Positions 10,473-21,231 of a stretch of DNA of 64,000 nucleotides are shown in pieces (position 1 is the stretch's first letter; the number at the start of each line of letters is the position of its first letter). The stretch spans positions 374,165-438,164 of the forward strand of contig CACRXP010000172.1 in NCBI GenBank assembly GCA_902702965.1, given 5' to 3'. The position numbers and the translations under genes were made by a program. A model generated the notes under the pieces. It saw only the letters and a list, made by a program, of their open reading frames with translations. It had not been told where the DNA came from and did not search any database. The stretch comes from Spirometra erinaceieuropaei. Its lineage: Eukaryota; Platyhelminthes; Cestoda; Diphyllobothriidea; Diphyllobothriidae.

Positions 10473-11447
10473 CAGCGGATATGTTATCTTGTGAAATGTT
10501 GACTGAATTCTGAATGTTTATTTTTCATTTTGAAAATATTACTTAAGTAGGGTCATCATATAACTTGCCTTGTCGCATAATGTCAAGATATTCTAACTTG
10601 GATTGGAACGTCGGCTTTTGAATGGGCTTCTTTTATGACCGCTTGCATAAGCCACATTCAGTAAAAATGCCTACTTCGGCAGTATGCTTTTTCCCTATTG
10701 ATTATCGATGCCCTTATAAGTTCAAGTATTTTTAGCAAAAATGCTCAACAGTATTCTTTCTTCCACACATTCGGTAGCAAATTTTGTCTTTTTAAAATAT
10801 TATACTTAAAGAAAATATATCTTTCGCCTTTAAATACCCTCTCAATTCCCGAATAATGTTGTACCCGACCAGCTGTTACACCAACATTCAAGATTTCCAA
10901 ACTCCAAGTAACATATTTTTTATGTAAAAAACTTCGCACATCTCCATATGCTATTATAAAGAGGATATATAAGGCTCATAAAATTTTGCAATGGATGTTG
11001 ACTGCGTTTTCTAATTTTAAAACAGCCGTGATTAAAATAGATTTTACGATGCTGTACGACAAGAGATTTCACGGTACTGAAAAGTTCTATAGTTCGAAAC
11101 TTTTTTTAAGAACCAAAGATACTCATGCTTCAAGTATACAACTTGAGGAAGTCCTAATTTGCCACAAAATGAGTGCAAAAGTACACTTTTATGTAGGTTT
11201 CCTATAGGATATATTTGAATTTACAAGGACATCGAAGACCAATGAGAAAAGACCACGCTGTCCATTTTACGGAAAGTAATTTACGCAGACCTGCGATAAG
11301 AAGTTCGTTCGAAACCCGGGATCCTGGCGTGATTGGAATATCTTGTGACATGGCAGCTAGCCTGACAGCCTTACCGAAACAATCTTTTCGATTCGGAAAC
11401 ACATCTGCAGAATTTTAACCATCATTTCATTAATTAGGACATCTCTG
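10473..11447. mobile_element. Foldback element copy 1 (subfamily C)
   Basis: About 975 bp with inverted ends. The left end CAGCGGATATGTTATCTTGT and the right end TTAGGACATCTCTG are complementary with mutations, and TA follows at 11448-11449. Internal landmarks shared with other copies are TATTACTTAAGTAGGG, CCCTATTGATTATCGATGCC and TTCGGTAGCAAAT. Both arms are well diverged from each other, so this is an old copy. Open frames inside have no transposase motif. The CAG end and TA flank suggest a non-autonomous Tc1/mariner-type element; no autonomous partner is in the window. Confidence 0.75.
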
Positions 11448-12089
11448 TATGCCATCAGTGATATTGTGTTTGAATTAACACGGCTAATGTAGGTAACCTT
11501 CCGTACGCACGCTAATTTGTACAGAAAACCTGCACAGAAGGACATCGTAAAGCGTCCTGAGAGGTGTGCTTTTCCCAAATGATTGTTTTTCTTTTTCTAT
11601 AGACAGTCAGAGGGAGATGAGAACGCAGGTGCTAAAGTCATCTACTTACAACATCATCAGGGGGAATGACGCACAGCCTGCCTGCTGACTAAAGCACAGA
11701 CTACGCAAACTAAACGCATAATCAGACAAAGTTCTTCTGACTGCTACTGACAGCCCGGCCAGTGCCCACTAGACTCTATCTTCCACATCACATCTTATGA
11801 AAAGAACCTGCAGTGTCCCGTCAAATGTACTTACTATCTAATAGTCAGGTCGATTGAAAAAGCAAACTACTTGACTTCTCATGCGCCTAGAAGGCGTTTT
11901 CAGGAAACTAGACCTCACGAGATTTTCGATTTAACGCTGGCGGGGCAGAAAGCAGATACAAGGGCAAGCATCATGTGCAAGGTTAAACCAAAAAAAGAAA
12001 ATCGCGCTATCTAAATGACTGTAAATTTCTAGATCTGAACCCACGTGAAGGTGTGGCCAAGGGGTTTTTAGTCCTGCTGGTCCATGCGA
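11448..12089. other. Unannotated interval
   Basis: No gene or shared repeat recognised. The segment at 11680-11700 (GCCTGCCTGC) resembles one near 28730, too briefly to be called a repeat. Confidence 0.3.
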
Positions 12090-12265
12090 ACAACCGGTTT
12101 GCGGCTCAGTCCTGGAAACGTTGGACCACATAACGCCCGAGGGCCAAAGAACATGAAATCGAATGACATGTTCAACAAACCTGGAGTTGGGTAGGTCTAA
12201 CTGACGACGGCCAACATTGCCAGAACTGGCCATCCAGTCTGCGCCTCTCCTAGTCTGTACTTCTC
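12090..12265 (+). mobile_element. SINE-A copy, degenerate
   Basis: The body is recognisable at about 12180-12250: CTGACGACGGCC, then ACTGGCCATCCAGTCT, aligning with CTGACGACGGCTAATAAGCC and GGCCATTCCAGTCTCCC of the better copies. The tRNA-like head upstream is too mutated to show clear A and B boxes. An old insertion. Confidence 0.55.
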
Positions 12266-12483
12266 TCGCACTGAAGTAATGCCTATTGCTATGCAACCGC
12301 CTGCAAGGACTCGGGGTTTGGGTCTTAAGGGCAACGGGACAAGCATGTCCTGTTACCTGCCTTCCGTGATAGAGAACAAGAAGCCGCAAATTGTTTCGGC
12401 TTTGCAATTTACACATCAGTTACTTGCCTAGGAGTAGTTTACCCTTCCATATCTATTACAATCGGAAGTTAAACGCCTGTCGT

Positions 12484-12548
12484 GTGTTCGGATCCCACTG
12501 AGGCCGCCGACTCTTTCACAACTGGGTTAAATGGATTATTCAAATTAG
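12484..12548 (+). mobile_element. SINE-B fragment (B box and tail only)
   Basis: TTCGGATCCCACTGAGGC followed by CTTTCACAACTGGGTTAA and a GGATTATTC stretch matches the B-box-to-tail part of the copies at 35641, 36009 and 49470. The head with the A box is missing. Confidence 0.6.
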
Positions 12549-15540
12549 TCAAAAAGATCAATCTGCTGAAGCGATGTCAATAATGCTGCCCTTCGCTTCT
12601 GATGATTAGCTACATAACACATTTGGGTAAGGACAGGTTGTGCAAATACACTGAGTTTAGCAAGTATGCGTAACAACTATATTGGTTTCAGAAGACCTTG
12701 TTTTATTTATTAATCCCTAAATACAGTGAGTCTCCCTTTGTGTGTTAGTTAACACTTGGATAAAGCTGCATGCACTGAGTTGTTTTAGTGTGAATTTTCA
12801 GTAATTAACTATTTGGCACGCTGTTCTTGTTCTCCCTCTCCGGAAACTCTCTATCTTACCTTGATCTCCTAATTACCCCAATGCACTCGCATTGCCTATC
12901 ATTGTCAATTCCGTGCGCCGTGACTTGTTTATTTCTTCTGAAAGAGTAATCAAAAGCTTTTGTACCAGATTGGTACTCACCACACTACGCGTGCTGTAAG
13001 GATCGCCGGCTGCGTTTTGGTTACTTTTTCTCGATTGGAACATAAGCGCTCGACCTCCTCAATATCTCTGGACAGTTCCTGTTGTCGAACGCATACGCCT
13101 AACTTATTTATTGCCTTAAAAATACGTGTGCATAGTCCCTATCATATATTATAAGACAATCAAATTTAGTTAAGATGTGGGGTTACTCAACCTACCGTTG
13201 TTAAAATTTGAATTTTTTTCCAAAGCTACGATTACACACTGAGAACTAGGCATGTAAATTGGGCAAAATTGTAAGACAAATATACTCCAATTTACTTATC
13301 ATCTGCTTACTACGTCCTATAAACGGGTGACGCGGCCCTATATGCAGAAGAAATCGATCCATTTTTCTGGCTTTTCGAAATCCTGTAAAAAAACTGAAGA
13401 CAGGTCTCGCCAGATAGGGAGGGCAGACGGAGAGCACAGTAACAGCCTCTGAATCGAAAAGTCTCCAGGTTATCAATCTTTCGGAAGTAACTTTATTATC
13501 GACTCGATAGAATTTAGTCTTCTACGCTTCGTTGAATTGTACCGTTGTTTTGTGATTAAGTGGGACATTACTTTGCATTTTTTTCGTATGATAATAGTGT
13601 GGTGCTGTACTCCAGAAAAGGCAAGATTTTTTACACATGGACATCCAGGTACTGCCTGAAGGGTCATTTTAGTTTACTCGTATAAGGAAAAGACAACAGG
13701 AGGATTACTGACCGCGCTATCAGGAAGACAGAATGCCTCCATTAGTCAAACGTCATTTAAAATGACCAGGAGTACTGTAACGTTGGCCAGCCGCACAGGG
13801 GAAAGGAAAAAATACTTTAAAGGCAACGCGATAAAACGAAATGGAAACAGTACAGACGGCGCAGTGTATCAGCGTGTGCGACCGGTATGACAGCCGCAAC
13901 TGATAGCAAGATTGCGGACTTCAGACATTGCTTTGTGAGCTTTTTGGTATAACCACTATATAAACTTTCCTGAAGCAAAAGGGCGGCATATTTTTCACTG
14001 GGGCTTTTAATTTTAGCCCTAAAATTTACTCTTTCGCCTGCAGTTAGAAGCACGAGAAACTCCTGAAAACTCTGCACAGTTTTTCAGACCAGTAACTAAA
14101 TTGCTCACTGTCAAACGTAGGATGTACGTTGACTAACGAATACCCATGCATGAACGGTCTCAGCCTTATTAGTAAGAGGCAGAACACTCATTAGGGTTCG
14201 GCAAGACGCAGGAATAGGAATCGAACTTTTTATTAACCTCTCTGTAATTTCTGTCTATTTGAGGTTGAGTGGTGGGAAAACAGGGGCGCTAAAGAAGCCG
14301 TGTGCAGTGTTCATTCACATGCGACAAACAACATCCCATTTAAAGAGTACCAAATGACGATGTATGTTAACCTCAACCCTACTTTCTTTCACATTAAGTG
14401 GGACTTTGTGAAGAAAAAATAAATGCACGAATAGCGCAGATCTAGATCAAAGATGCTATTTTAGTAACTGTGAGATCTTGAATGCGCAAGTTCCACTGTA
14501 GACATAACTGGGGGTCTAGTGCTCGAATAAGTGTTCCCCTATGAAGGTCCGTAATTAATTTAAACGATTCCTACTACCCAAACGCACCTCCCTTTTGGTA
14601 GATATTTGTTTCCTCTACAAAGACCTTTAGTGGCCAAAAAGCAGCTCTTTGATTACTAGACTTTTGTTTCCTTCTCTCTCTTTAAAAAAGAGTTTTAACT
14701 GTCTAACTTCAATTGTCGGCAAAAGGTTGTTTCAAAAGAGCTCGAAACTTTAGTCGCCAGACAAAAAAGGGAGGCTGCAAAAAAGATACGAGCAAATTCC
14801 AAAACGTTACAATCAAACGCAAAAGGTGTCCCTACAGTATAGTGGAGCTTTAAATTTTTCATTGTTTCAGGCGGTCTCTTTGAGCACAGACATCATGCCA
14901 GTAAGTACGAAATATGAAAATGAATTAATGTGGGACTGAAATTCATACGAGAACTCATGCTTGTGCTCGATGCTTTACCGTATAAATTCTGTCAGGATTC
15001 AAATTATAAAAAAGTCTGGAGAATGAAGGTATTTGAGGAATATTGTCTTTCTTATAATCCAAATGCAGTAGAATGAAGCGTGTAAATGATATACTGGTGC
15101 ATTTTTACGAATTATTTGATCCAGGTAATGTTCGGTTTTTTGGCTGTCTCACGCGTTTCAGGATACGCCGAACGAGATTACGAAATGTGATTTCGCATAG
15201 ATAGGATAACGGCGACGTGACTATAATGTCGATTGTAATGCGGCATAATCCCAAAGATCCATCTGCCTTACCTAGATGCTGTTTCTAATTCTCGTTTATA
15301 TGTCCGCCTGCACACATCACACCGGCCAAAAAACTCTCAAGCAAAAGACGCTTCAACCAGTATGGTTATATTACCACACCACGGGTTAACAAACATCAGC
15401 CACCTGTAATAAGGGGCAGGTGGTAAAAGGGGTTTTACAGATGGAGCCGGGGAACGCACTCGAGACGAGGTCCAGTAATTGTATGCAAAAGAAACCCATA
15501 GGGGATGCGCGGTATTATTTTGAGTAATTGAGGGATATTT
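12549..15540. other. Unannotated interval
   Basis: Three kilobases of AT-rich sequence with no gene I can identify; frames at 13246-13667 and 13817-14077 on the minus strand carry no recognisable domain. A small hairpin (CCACCTG and CAGGTGG arms around 15399-15422) lies just before the telomere-like tract. Confidence 0.35.
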
Positions 15541-15775
15541 GCCCTAAGTCATAAAACTAATCCCTAACTGTAACACTTAACCTAAACCCCAACCCTAACC
15601 TCTAACTCCAATCACAACCACCAACCCTAACCCCTAAAACTACCCCCTAACTTCTGGCCCTAACCCCTAACCATAACCCTCGAACCCTAACCTCAGACCC
15701 TAGCCCCCAACCCCTACTCCTTAACCATTACTATAACCCTAACCCTCAACCGCAGCTATAAGCCCTAACCCTGGA
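15541..15775 (+). repeat. Interstitial telomere-like tract, degenerate (CCCTAA)n
   Basis: About 235 bp built from imperfect units of CCCTAA with spacers. Around eleven exact CCCTAA or CCCCTAA cores can be counted, for example near 15593, 15625, 15658, 15684, 15737 and 15763. The complement is TTAGGG, the telomere repeat of flatworms and many other animals. It is too degenerate and too short to be a chromosome end, and unrelated sequence continues on both sides, so it is interstitial. The orientation is constant (C-rich strand on +). Confidence 0.85.
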
Positions 15776-16080
15776 ACATCCAACGCGAAAGTTAGAAGGA
15801 GACCACAGGTCGCAGGTCAAAAAGGATCACCGGCATTGGACAGAAAAGGGTAGGCAAGTCAACAAAGACTCAAAACCATCAACAGAACACACATGTCAAC
15901 GCACAGCAACACCACGTTAAAGAAACCACATCAACTCAAATTAATTAAGCAGGTCAGTAGTATTGTATTTATCAGGTGCGGCTACATAAAAGCATCTTAC
16001 CGACGTTTTTCTTTATTTACGATGACCATGTAAGTCCAACCATATTTTATACATATGGACAAAATTCCCTTATGTACTTA
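15776..16080. other. A/C-rich spacer
   Basis: Sequence between the telomere-like tract and the next foldback element. From about 15800 to 15950 the plus strand is strikingly poor in T and rich in A and C. No gene is seen. Confidence 0.4.
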
Positions 16081-17053
16081 CAGCAAGGAGGCTTACTCAT
16101 GAAATGTCAACCAAAAGTCCGAAATGAGCTTTCGTTTCTAAAAGAATAATTAAGTGGGGTTGTAAAAATAATCACCATGCAGCATAATTCTACAAAAGTT
16201 AAGTTACCTCAGGGTGCCCGCTCTCGAAAGAACTTCTTTCCGGCTGCATGCAAACACTATACTTTGTAAAAAATAACAACTTAAGTAACATGCATTTTTC
16301 TCGATGATTTTCGAGGCTTTTGGAAATTCAACTATATTTGATGGAAAACATGCATCAAAATATTCATTCCTTTTGCTCATTAAGTAAACTACTACGTCCG
16401 CTTCCAACTTCACACTCGAAAGAAGAGTATAATTCGGTTTTCAATAACTTTTCCAAATCCCGAATAAGTTTAAACCCACCTGCCGTTTCACTCGCACTCG
16501 GGGTTTCCAAACTGCAAGTCGTTAATTTTCCGCGTGAGGAAAACTACATATTTCTCTACGGTAATACGAGGAGACTATATGGGGTGTATGAAAGAAAGTG
16601 ATTAATTTGAGCTATATTGGTAATTGCAGAGACATGGCATTTTTTTAACGGTCATTTCACGGTATTAAAAAATCACAAAATTAGAAACCTTTTAAAACCG
16701 AACCATACCATTTCTCCGAGTACAAAATTAGAAAAAGACGTAGTATTTTACTGAATGAGCAAAAGACTTAATATAGTTTTGGATGTTTTCCATGAAAAAT
16801 AATTGAATTTTTAAGCGGCTCAGAAACTAACGAGAAAAATGCATGCTAATTACGTTGCCATTTTCTACAGAATAAACTTTTTGCATGCAGCCGGAAAGAA
16901 GTTCATTTGAAAGCCTGCACATTGGATTAACTGAATTACTATGGAATTATGCTGCATGATGAATAGTTTTACAACCCTTCTTAAGTAGTCTTTTCGAAAC
17001 AAAAACGCGTTTTGGAATTTTGATTGACATTTCATGAGTTAGCTCACCTACTC
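16081..17053. mobile_element. Foldback element copy 2 (subfamily A)
   Basis: About 973 bp. The left end CAGCAAGGAGGCTTACTCAT follows TA (16079-16080) and the right end GAGTTAGCTCACCTACTC precedes TA (17054-17055). The arms are complementary over hundreds of bases: TTTCCGGCTGCATGCAAA (16238-16255) is mirrored by TTTGCATGCAGCCGGAAA (16879-16896). A further shared mark is CTTAAGTAGTCTTTTCG near the right end. Open frames inside (16204-16413 minus, 16320-16601 plus) are by-products of the repeat and carry no transposase signature. Confidence 0.85.
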
Positions 17054-17130
17054 TATTTTGCGACAAATTTAATCATTGTTAATCCGTTGCACGATAAATT
17101 GGTTTACTTTAGTTTTAAACGTTTGTAATT

Positions 17131-17515
17131 ATTAGCTTCAATCAGGAACGAGCGCACACCGATCTATTGGCTTCCTGAAGCAAGCAGGTTCTAGATGGGT
17201 GGCGAAGATCACGAACGGGCAACCAATCAGTAGGTCGGTGTGCGCCCATTCCTGATCGAATAACTACCTGATCTCCAGTGACGGCGAACGACAGATGGCG
17301 AGACACTGATAAAGTCCGGTTCGATGAAGTGCCATTGACCCACCTGGTAGACTCCAATAGTGGACCAACTTCGCCAGGTGTGCCTGTGCGCATGTTTGTT
17401 CTTCTGGTCTCCGCTGTTGGTCGGGGTTATGATTGGCTAAATGAAGGCAGAATAAGCCCGAAACAGCACTGTATCAATCTATCCCAGTTCTCTATCGTCC
17501 CTCCTCGCTGAAATT
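17131..17515 (-). repeat. Dispersed repeat E, copy 1
   Basis: Matches 38690-39010 over most of its length. Landmarks on + are GGGTGGCGAAGATCACG, GGTTCGATGAAGTGCC and AGAATAAGCCCGAAACAG. Near the left end an inverted repeat of about 30 bp pairs 17141-17172 with 17218-17256. The minus strand is open at 17142-17393 and its translation resembles that of the other copy (RWVNGTSSNRTLSVSRHL against KWVVSTSSYRSLSQPRHL), so this may be a piece of a transposon coding region read on minus. A shorter conserved frame also exists on plus. Function unknown. Confidence 0.6.
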
Positions 17516-18879
17516 ATGAGATTTTTAATAGCGGGAAATGTCCATCTGAATGGTGGATCATCTACACGCTCACTAGTACTTTCTAGGGCATATTCAGCAC
17601 CTCCCAAACCCAATGGAAGCATACGGTAACATATTAAACCTTCTTAACTGCGTTAAGGAATTCAAGATTTTAATTAACTGAGAAGTTTTCAACATGTAGT
17701 TGGGAAACGCTAAATTCCATTATCAAACCATGGCAGATATCAAATAATTCGGGAACAGAAAAAAGCCGAACACACCCCTTCTTCGCGCAGAAACTGCAAA
17801 ACGTTTTAATTTTTATTAAGCGAGTAAAAGAAAGGGAACTGTGTTAACGATAAGGCGTAGGACCCCCAAGTAGACTGCAACTCCAAAAATCTGCATTTAA
17901 ATTCAGTGTGACTGTAAAAATCACCTATTATTCACCGTTCCCATTGTTTGAAATTTTCTTCCCTCCATGACCAAGAGTAAGCTCAGCGGCGGCGGTTTAT
18001 TCGCTGTCCGCTATTTTTTAAAAATTGCTTTTGTTTATTTTTAAATTATCGTGTCCATTTTCTTTGCCAAATGGCAGCTACCGTAAGGTCTTTGGCAGAT
18101 ATTTATCTATTTCCTGAGTCCTCTTACTCTTCCTCCTGTGTGTTGCCCCATTCTTAATTCCTCTTCTACCACCAGTCGGCATATTACATGGTCCACAGGC
18201 TATCGTTGACTGCAGTTTAGGCACTCTTTCTGAAAACTTTGGGTATATTTACGCGGATATGGAAACTCGATGGAGAAAACCAACCACGTAAATAATCACC
18301 TTTGGCAAGATTTTTCTTGCCAGCGAACAAAAAGATGCGCCTTCAAATGTCGCATGCTGATAGGACTAGAGCATCCCGGGATTGTACTGTGCGATGGCCG
18401 ATACTACTTCTCCACCAACGTAATCCTTTTCGAATATAAAGTCGGGCTTCAGACTTTCACTAAAAACATTCTATGCGCTGGTTAGCTGAAAGCAATGTCA
18501 ATAGAAGAGGTAAACTTAAGTTTCGGATACATTGAGCAGGTACGAACTCTTACGCTTAGTTTTGAACGTCCCAAATCTGACCTAATAAACGTACTACCGG
18601 CAGGGACGAAGACGACTGGATTATGCACTTCTGGCTTATCTGTTATCCACTACTCAGTGACATTTCATTTTATTTGGTGCTAAGTCGGTAACAAAACTAC
18701 GTCCTTTCAGGTAGCCTCTGAGATAAACCAAAACATTTCAAAGTATGTTTTATCGAAGGATATCGAGACTGTGCACATGCTATTCTGCTTCGTTGTCCAT
18801 TGTGAAATTTCTTAAGCTGACAAGAAGGCTGTAATCGTCGGGACGCCATTTAGACGGCAATGGATCATTTTGAACAAGT
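17516..18879. other. Unannotated interval
   Basis: No gene or repeat recognised. Frames at 18270-18485 and 18495-18683 have no known motif. Confidence 0.3.
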
Positions 18880-19342
18880 GAACTACGTTCTATACTTTAT
18901 AGAATTAAAAAATAAACGCGCAGACATGATGCCGCTTAAATGAAAATTTCACGACCTTAAATAGTCTCATAATTACAAACTTTTGAAGACCAAAGGATAC
19001 TGGTTTTTCGAAAGGAAAGTTTTAAGAAGACGTTAATTGCCAATATGTAAGCAAAATGCAGAATACTTTCGACAATTCTTTCTAAGTAATATATTAGTAT
19101 TTATAAGGGCGTCGAAAATTCATAGAGAGAATGCATACTAATCAAACGGTTCTTTTAACAGCGTGTAGCCTTTACAGGAGAACACAAGATATGCATTCAA
19201 AATTGGGCCTATGGCATGATTGAAATGGTTAAGGATTATTCTTGACGATAGTCAGTAGTACAATTCCACTAAGATAAGCCTTTTTAGTCGAAAACACATT
19301 TCGGAATTTCGGTTAAAATTTCATAAGATCGGTATTTGACTG
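18880..19342. mobile_element. Foldback element copy 3, right half only
   Basis: Matches the right arm of the family in order: a TCTCATAATTACAAACTTTT segment, AAGGGCGTCGAAAATTCAT, AGAATGCATACTAATC, TTTCGGAATTTCGG, and an end near GGTATTTGACTG at 19342. No left arm is recognisable upstream, so the copy is truncated or strongly diverged. Confidence 0.6.
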
Positions 19343-19889
19343 TGCCTTCAAGCAAATGACGTTATCGACCTTTTTCTGTTTCTGAGCTGGATTAGGCATA
19401 TCTAATTTTTCCCCTAAGGTAACCGCCCACAGCCTATACACGCGGTCGCATGAGTATCAGTAATAAATAAACGGGATAATTTATCGTCGGAGCCATGAAC
19501 CTTGGATTGGTCACGCCTGGCTTATTCGGTGTAACCAGCCAATTATAACTCATCCGCCGAGATCTGCGCGCCTGAATTCGGTTTGCGCGTGGCAACGGGC
19601 TCATCTGGTGATGGATTTCGTGCTCTCTTGTATTGACCTGAGATGGGGACTATTTGGTCAGGTGGGCTAGCCTTCGAGTTTCTTTATTCTTCAAAGAACA
19701 TAAGTCGGTGTTCTCATCTTGCCTTGTTGGAATGGGCTATCGCTGTCTGCAAAGGCGGTGTGACGAGCATTCCGTGGCCGAAAACATTTTCCGATGAAGC
19801 CGAGGACGCTTTAAATGGCCTTCTTGAACGATTGGCAGTCATCGTCTATTGTTATCTCGGTCAGTTCGCTGGTTGCGCCTCCGAACTTC
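19343..19889. other. Unannotated interval with a 112-codon frame
   Basis: An open frame on + runs 19643-19981 but its last part overlaps an inverted PLE 3' end, so the frame as a whole cannot be a conserved gene. No domain is recognised in its unique part. Confidence 0.35.
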
Positions 19890-20180
19890 GAACACGGTTT
19901 GATTTGTTGATAGAAGCGAACAGGCGAGTTCCAGGTATCACTTCAGAAGACGAAGATGCAACAAGAAATTTATTGATCTGACGTTTCGGATTCTCACTCG
20001 AATCCATAATCCGAGACATTCGCAGATAAAGGTGATGGTGGCACAGGGTGCGCAGTATTTTTAGCACGTGGCTGCCGTGGGACCGTATGCACACTGCCAT
20101 TACCAGTTCCCGCAATCACCGCTGGGGTCGTAATTGATGCGACGGTGGCTTGTTAGTCCGACTCCGAGTCGTGGACGGGT
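19890..20180 (-). mobile_element. Penelope-like element 3' end, inverted
   Basis: The reverse complement matches the 3' region of the PLE copies at 6250-6520 and 27360-27615: a segment equivalent to CCCCAGCGGTGATTG, then AAAATACTGCG, and the GAATCCGAAACGTCAG tail. The tail continues into a segment reading TGGAACTCGCCTGTTCGCTT on minus, which is also found after the 27.6-kb copy, so that sequence belongs to the element. No nuclease coding is left. Confidence 0.65.
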
Positions 20181-20271
20181 TGATTTCCCGTCATACAATA
20201 CCGTCAGCCGAGCGGTGTGACCTAAGGTCATGCAGACAGTGGTCTCGAATACTTTGCCACCTGGATATACA

Positions 20272-21231
20272 CAGTGAGTGACCGATCTCATGAAATGATG
20301 CCTGAAATTCTGAAGTGCGTTTTCTATTAGGAAGGATTACTTAGGCACGTTTGTAATACTGATTATCTTGCGGCATAAACCAATAATATTTTAGACTCGA
20401 CAGGATGTCAGCTTTTGAATACACTGCTTTTCAAACTCCTATAAAACCGCACTCGGTAAAAAATGACTACTTAAATAACATGCATTTTACCCATTGATCT
20501 TCGATGGTCTTGCAAATTCAAATATATTTTATAGAAACCCTGATCAAAAATATTCTTTCTTTCAGACGTTCGATAGAGAATTACGTTATCTTTATATTTA
20601 AACTCGAAGAACAAATATAATTAGGTTTCAAAAAGTCATCTAATTCAGAATAATTTGCTGCCTGTTTAGTCGTTGCACTAGCGCTTAGTCAATTCGGTCT
20701 ACAAGGTGCATGTGTTTCGTGTAATGAAAATAACATATTCTTCTACGCCGTAAGAAAGATATCATAAAGAATTCAAAAATTTTACAATGGATGAGGAATA
20801 TGTTTTATTTTTCATGGGGAACAGTGGTAGACGGACAGGTACGATGCGGTATGAATAGACATCGTGTGATCTTTAAAAGCTCATGATCGGAACTTTCTTA
20901 AACCCTAATTATATTTCTTCATCGAGTATAAAATATAACGATGACGTGGTTCTCTATCGAACGACTGAAAGAAAAAATATGTTTGTTTAGGGTTTCTTTA
21001 AAATAAATTTGAATTTTCAAGACCGTCGAAGATCAATGGGAAGAATGCATGCTACTTAAGTAGTCATTTTTTACCGAGTACGGTTTGTACAGGAGCTTGA
21101 AAAGCAGTCTATTCAAAAGTTAACATCCTGTCGAGTATAATCAGTATTACAACCGCGCCTAGACAATTTTTCCCAATAAAAAACGCATTTCAGAATTTCA
21201 GGCAAAATTTCATGAGATGGGTCACTCAGTG
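20272..21231. mobile_element. Foldback element copy 4 (subfamily B)
   Basis: About 960 bp. The left end CAGTGAGTGACCGATCTCAT is complementary to the right end ATGAGATGGGTCACTCAGTG, followed by TA at 21232-21233. Internal marks are GACTACTTAAATAACATGCA on the left mirrored by TGCATGCTACTTAAGTAGTC on the right, and GATCTTCGATGGTCTTG mirrored by AAGACCGTCGAAGATC. Closest in this window to the copy at 30881. No transposase. Confidence 0.82.

Noticed and set aside
15541..15775. A true chromosome end
   Set aside because: The units are degenerate, the tract is only about 235 bp, and ordinary sequence continues on both sides.
19643..19981. A 112-codon gene
   Set aside because: Its last third lies in an inverted PLE 3' tail that is non-coding in other copies.
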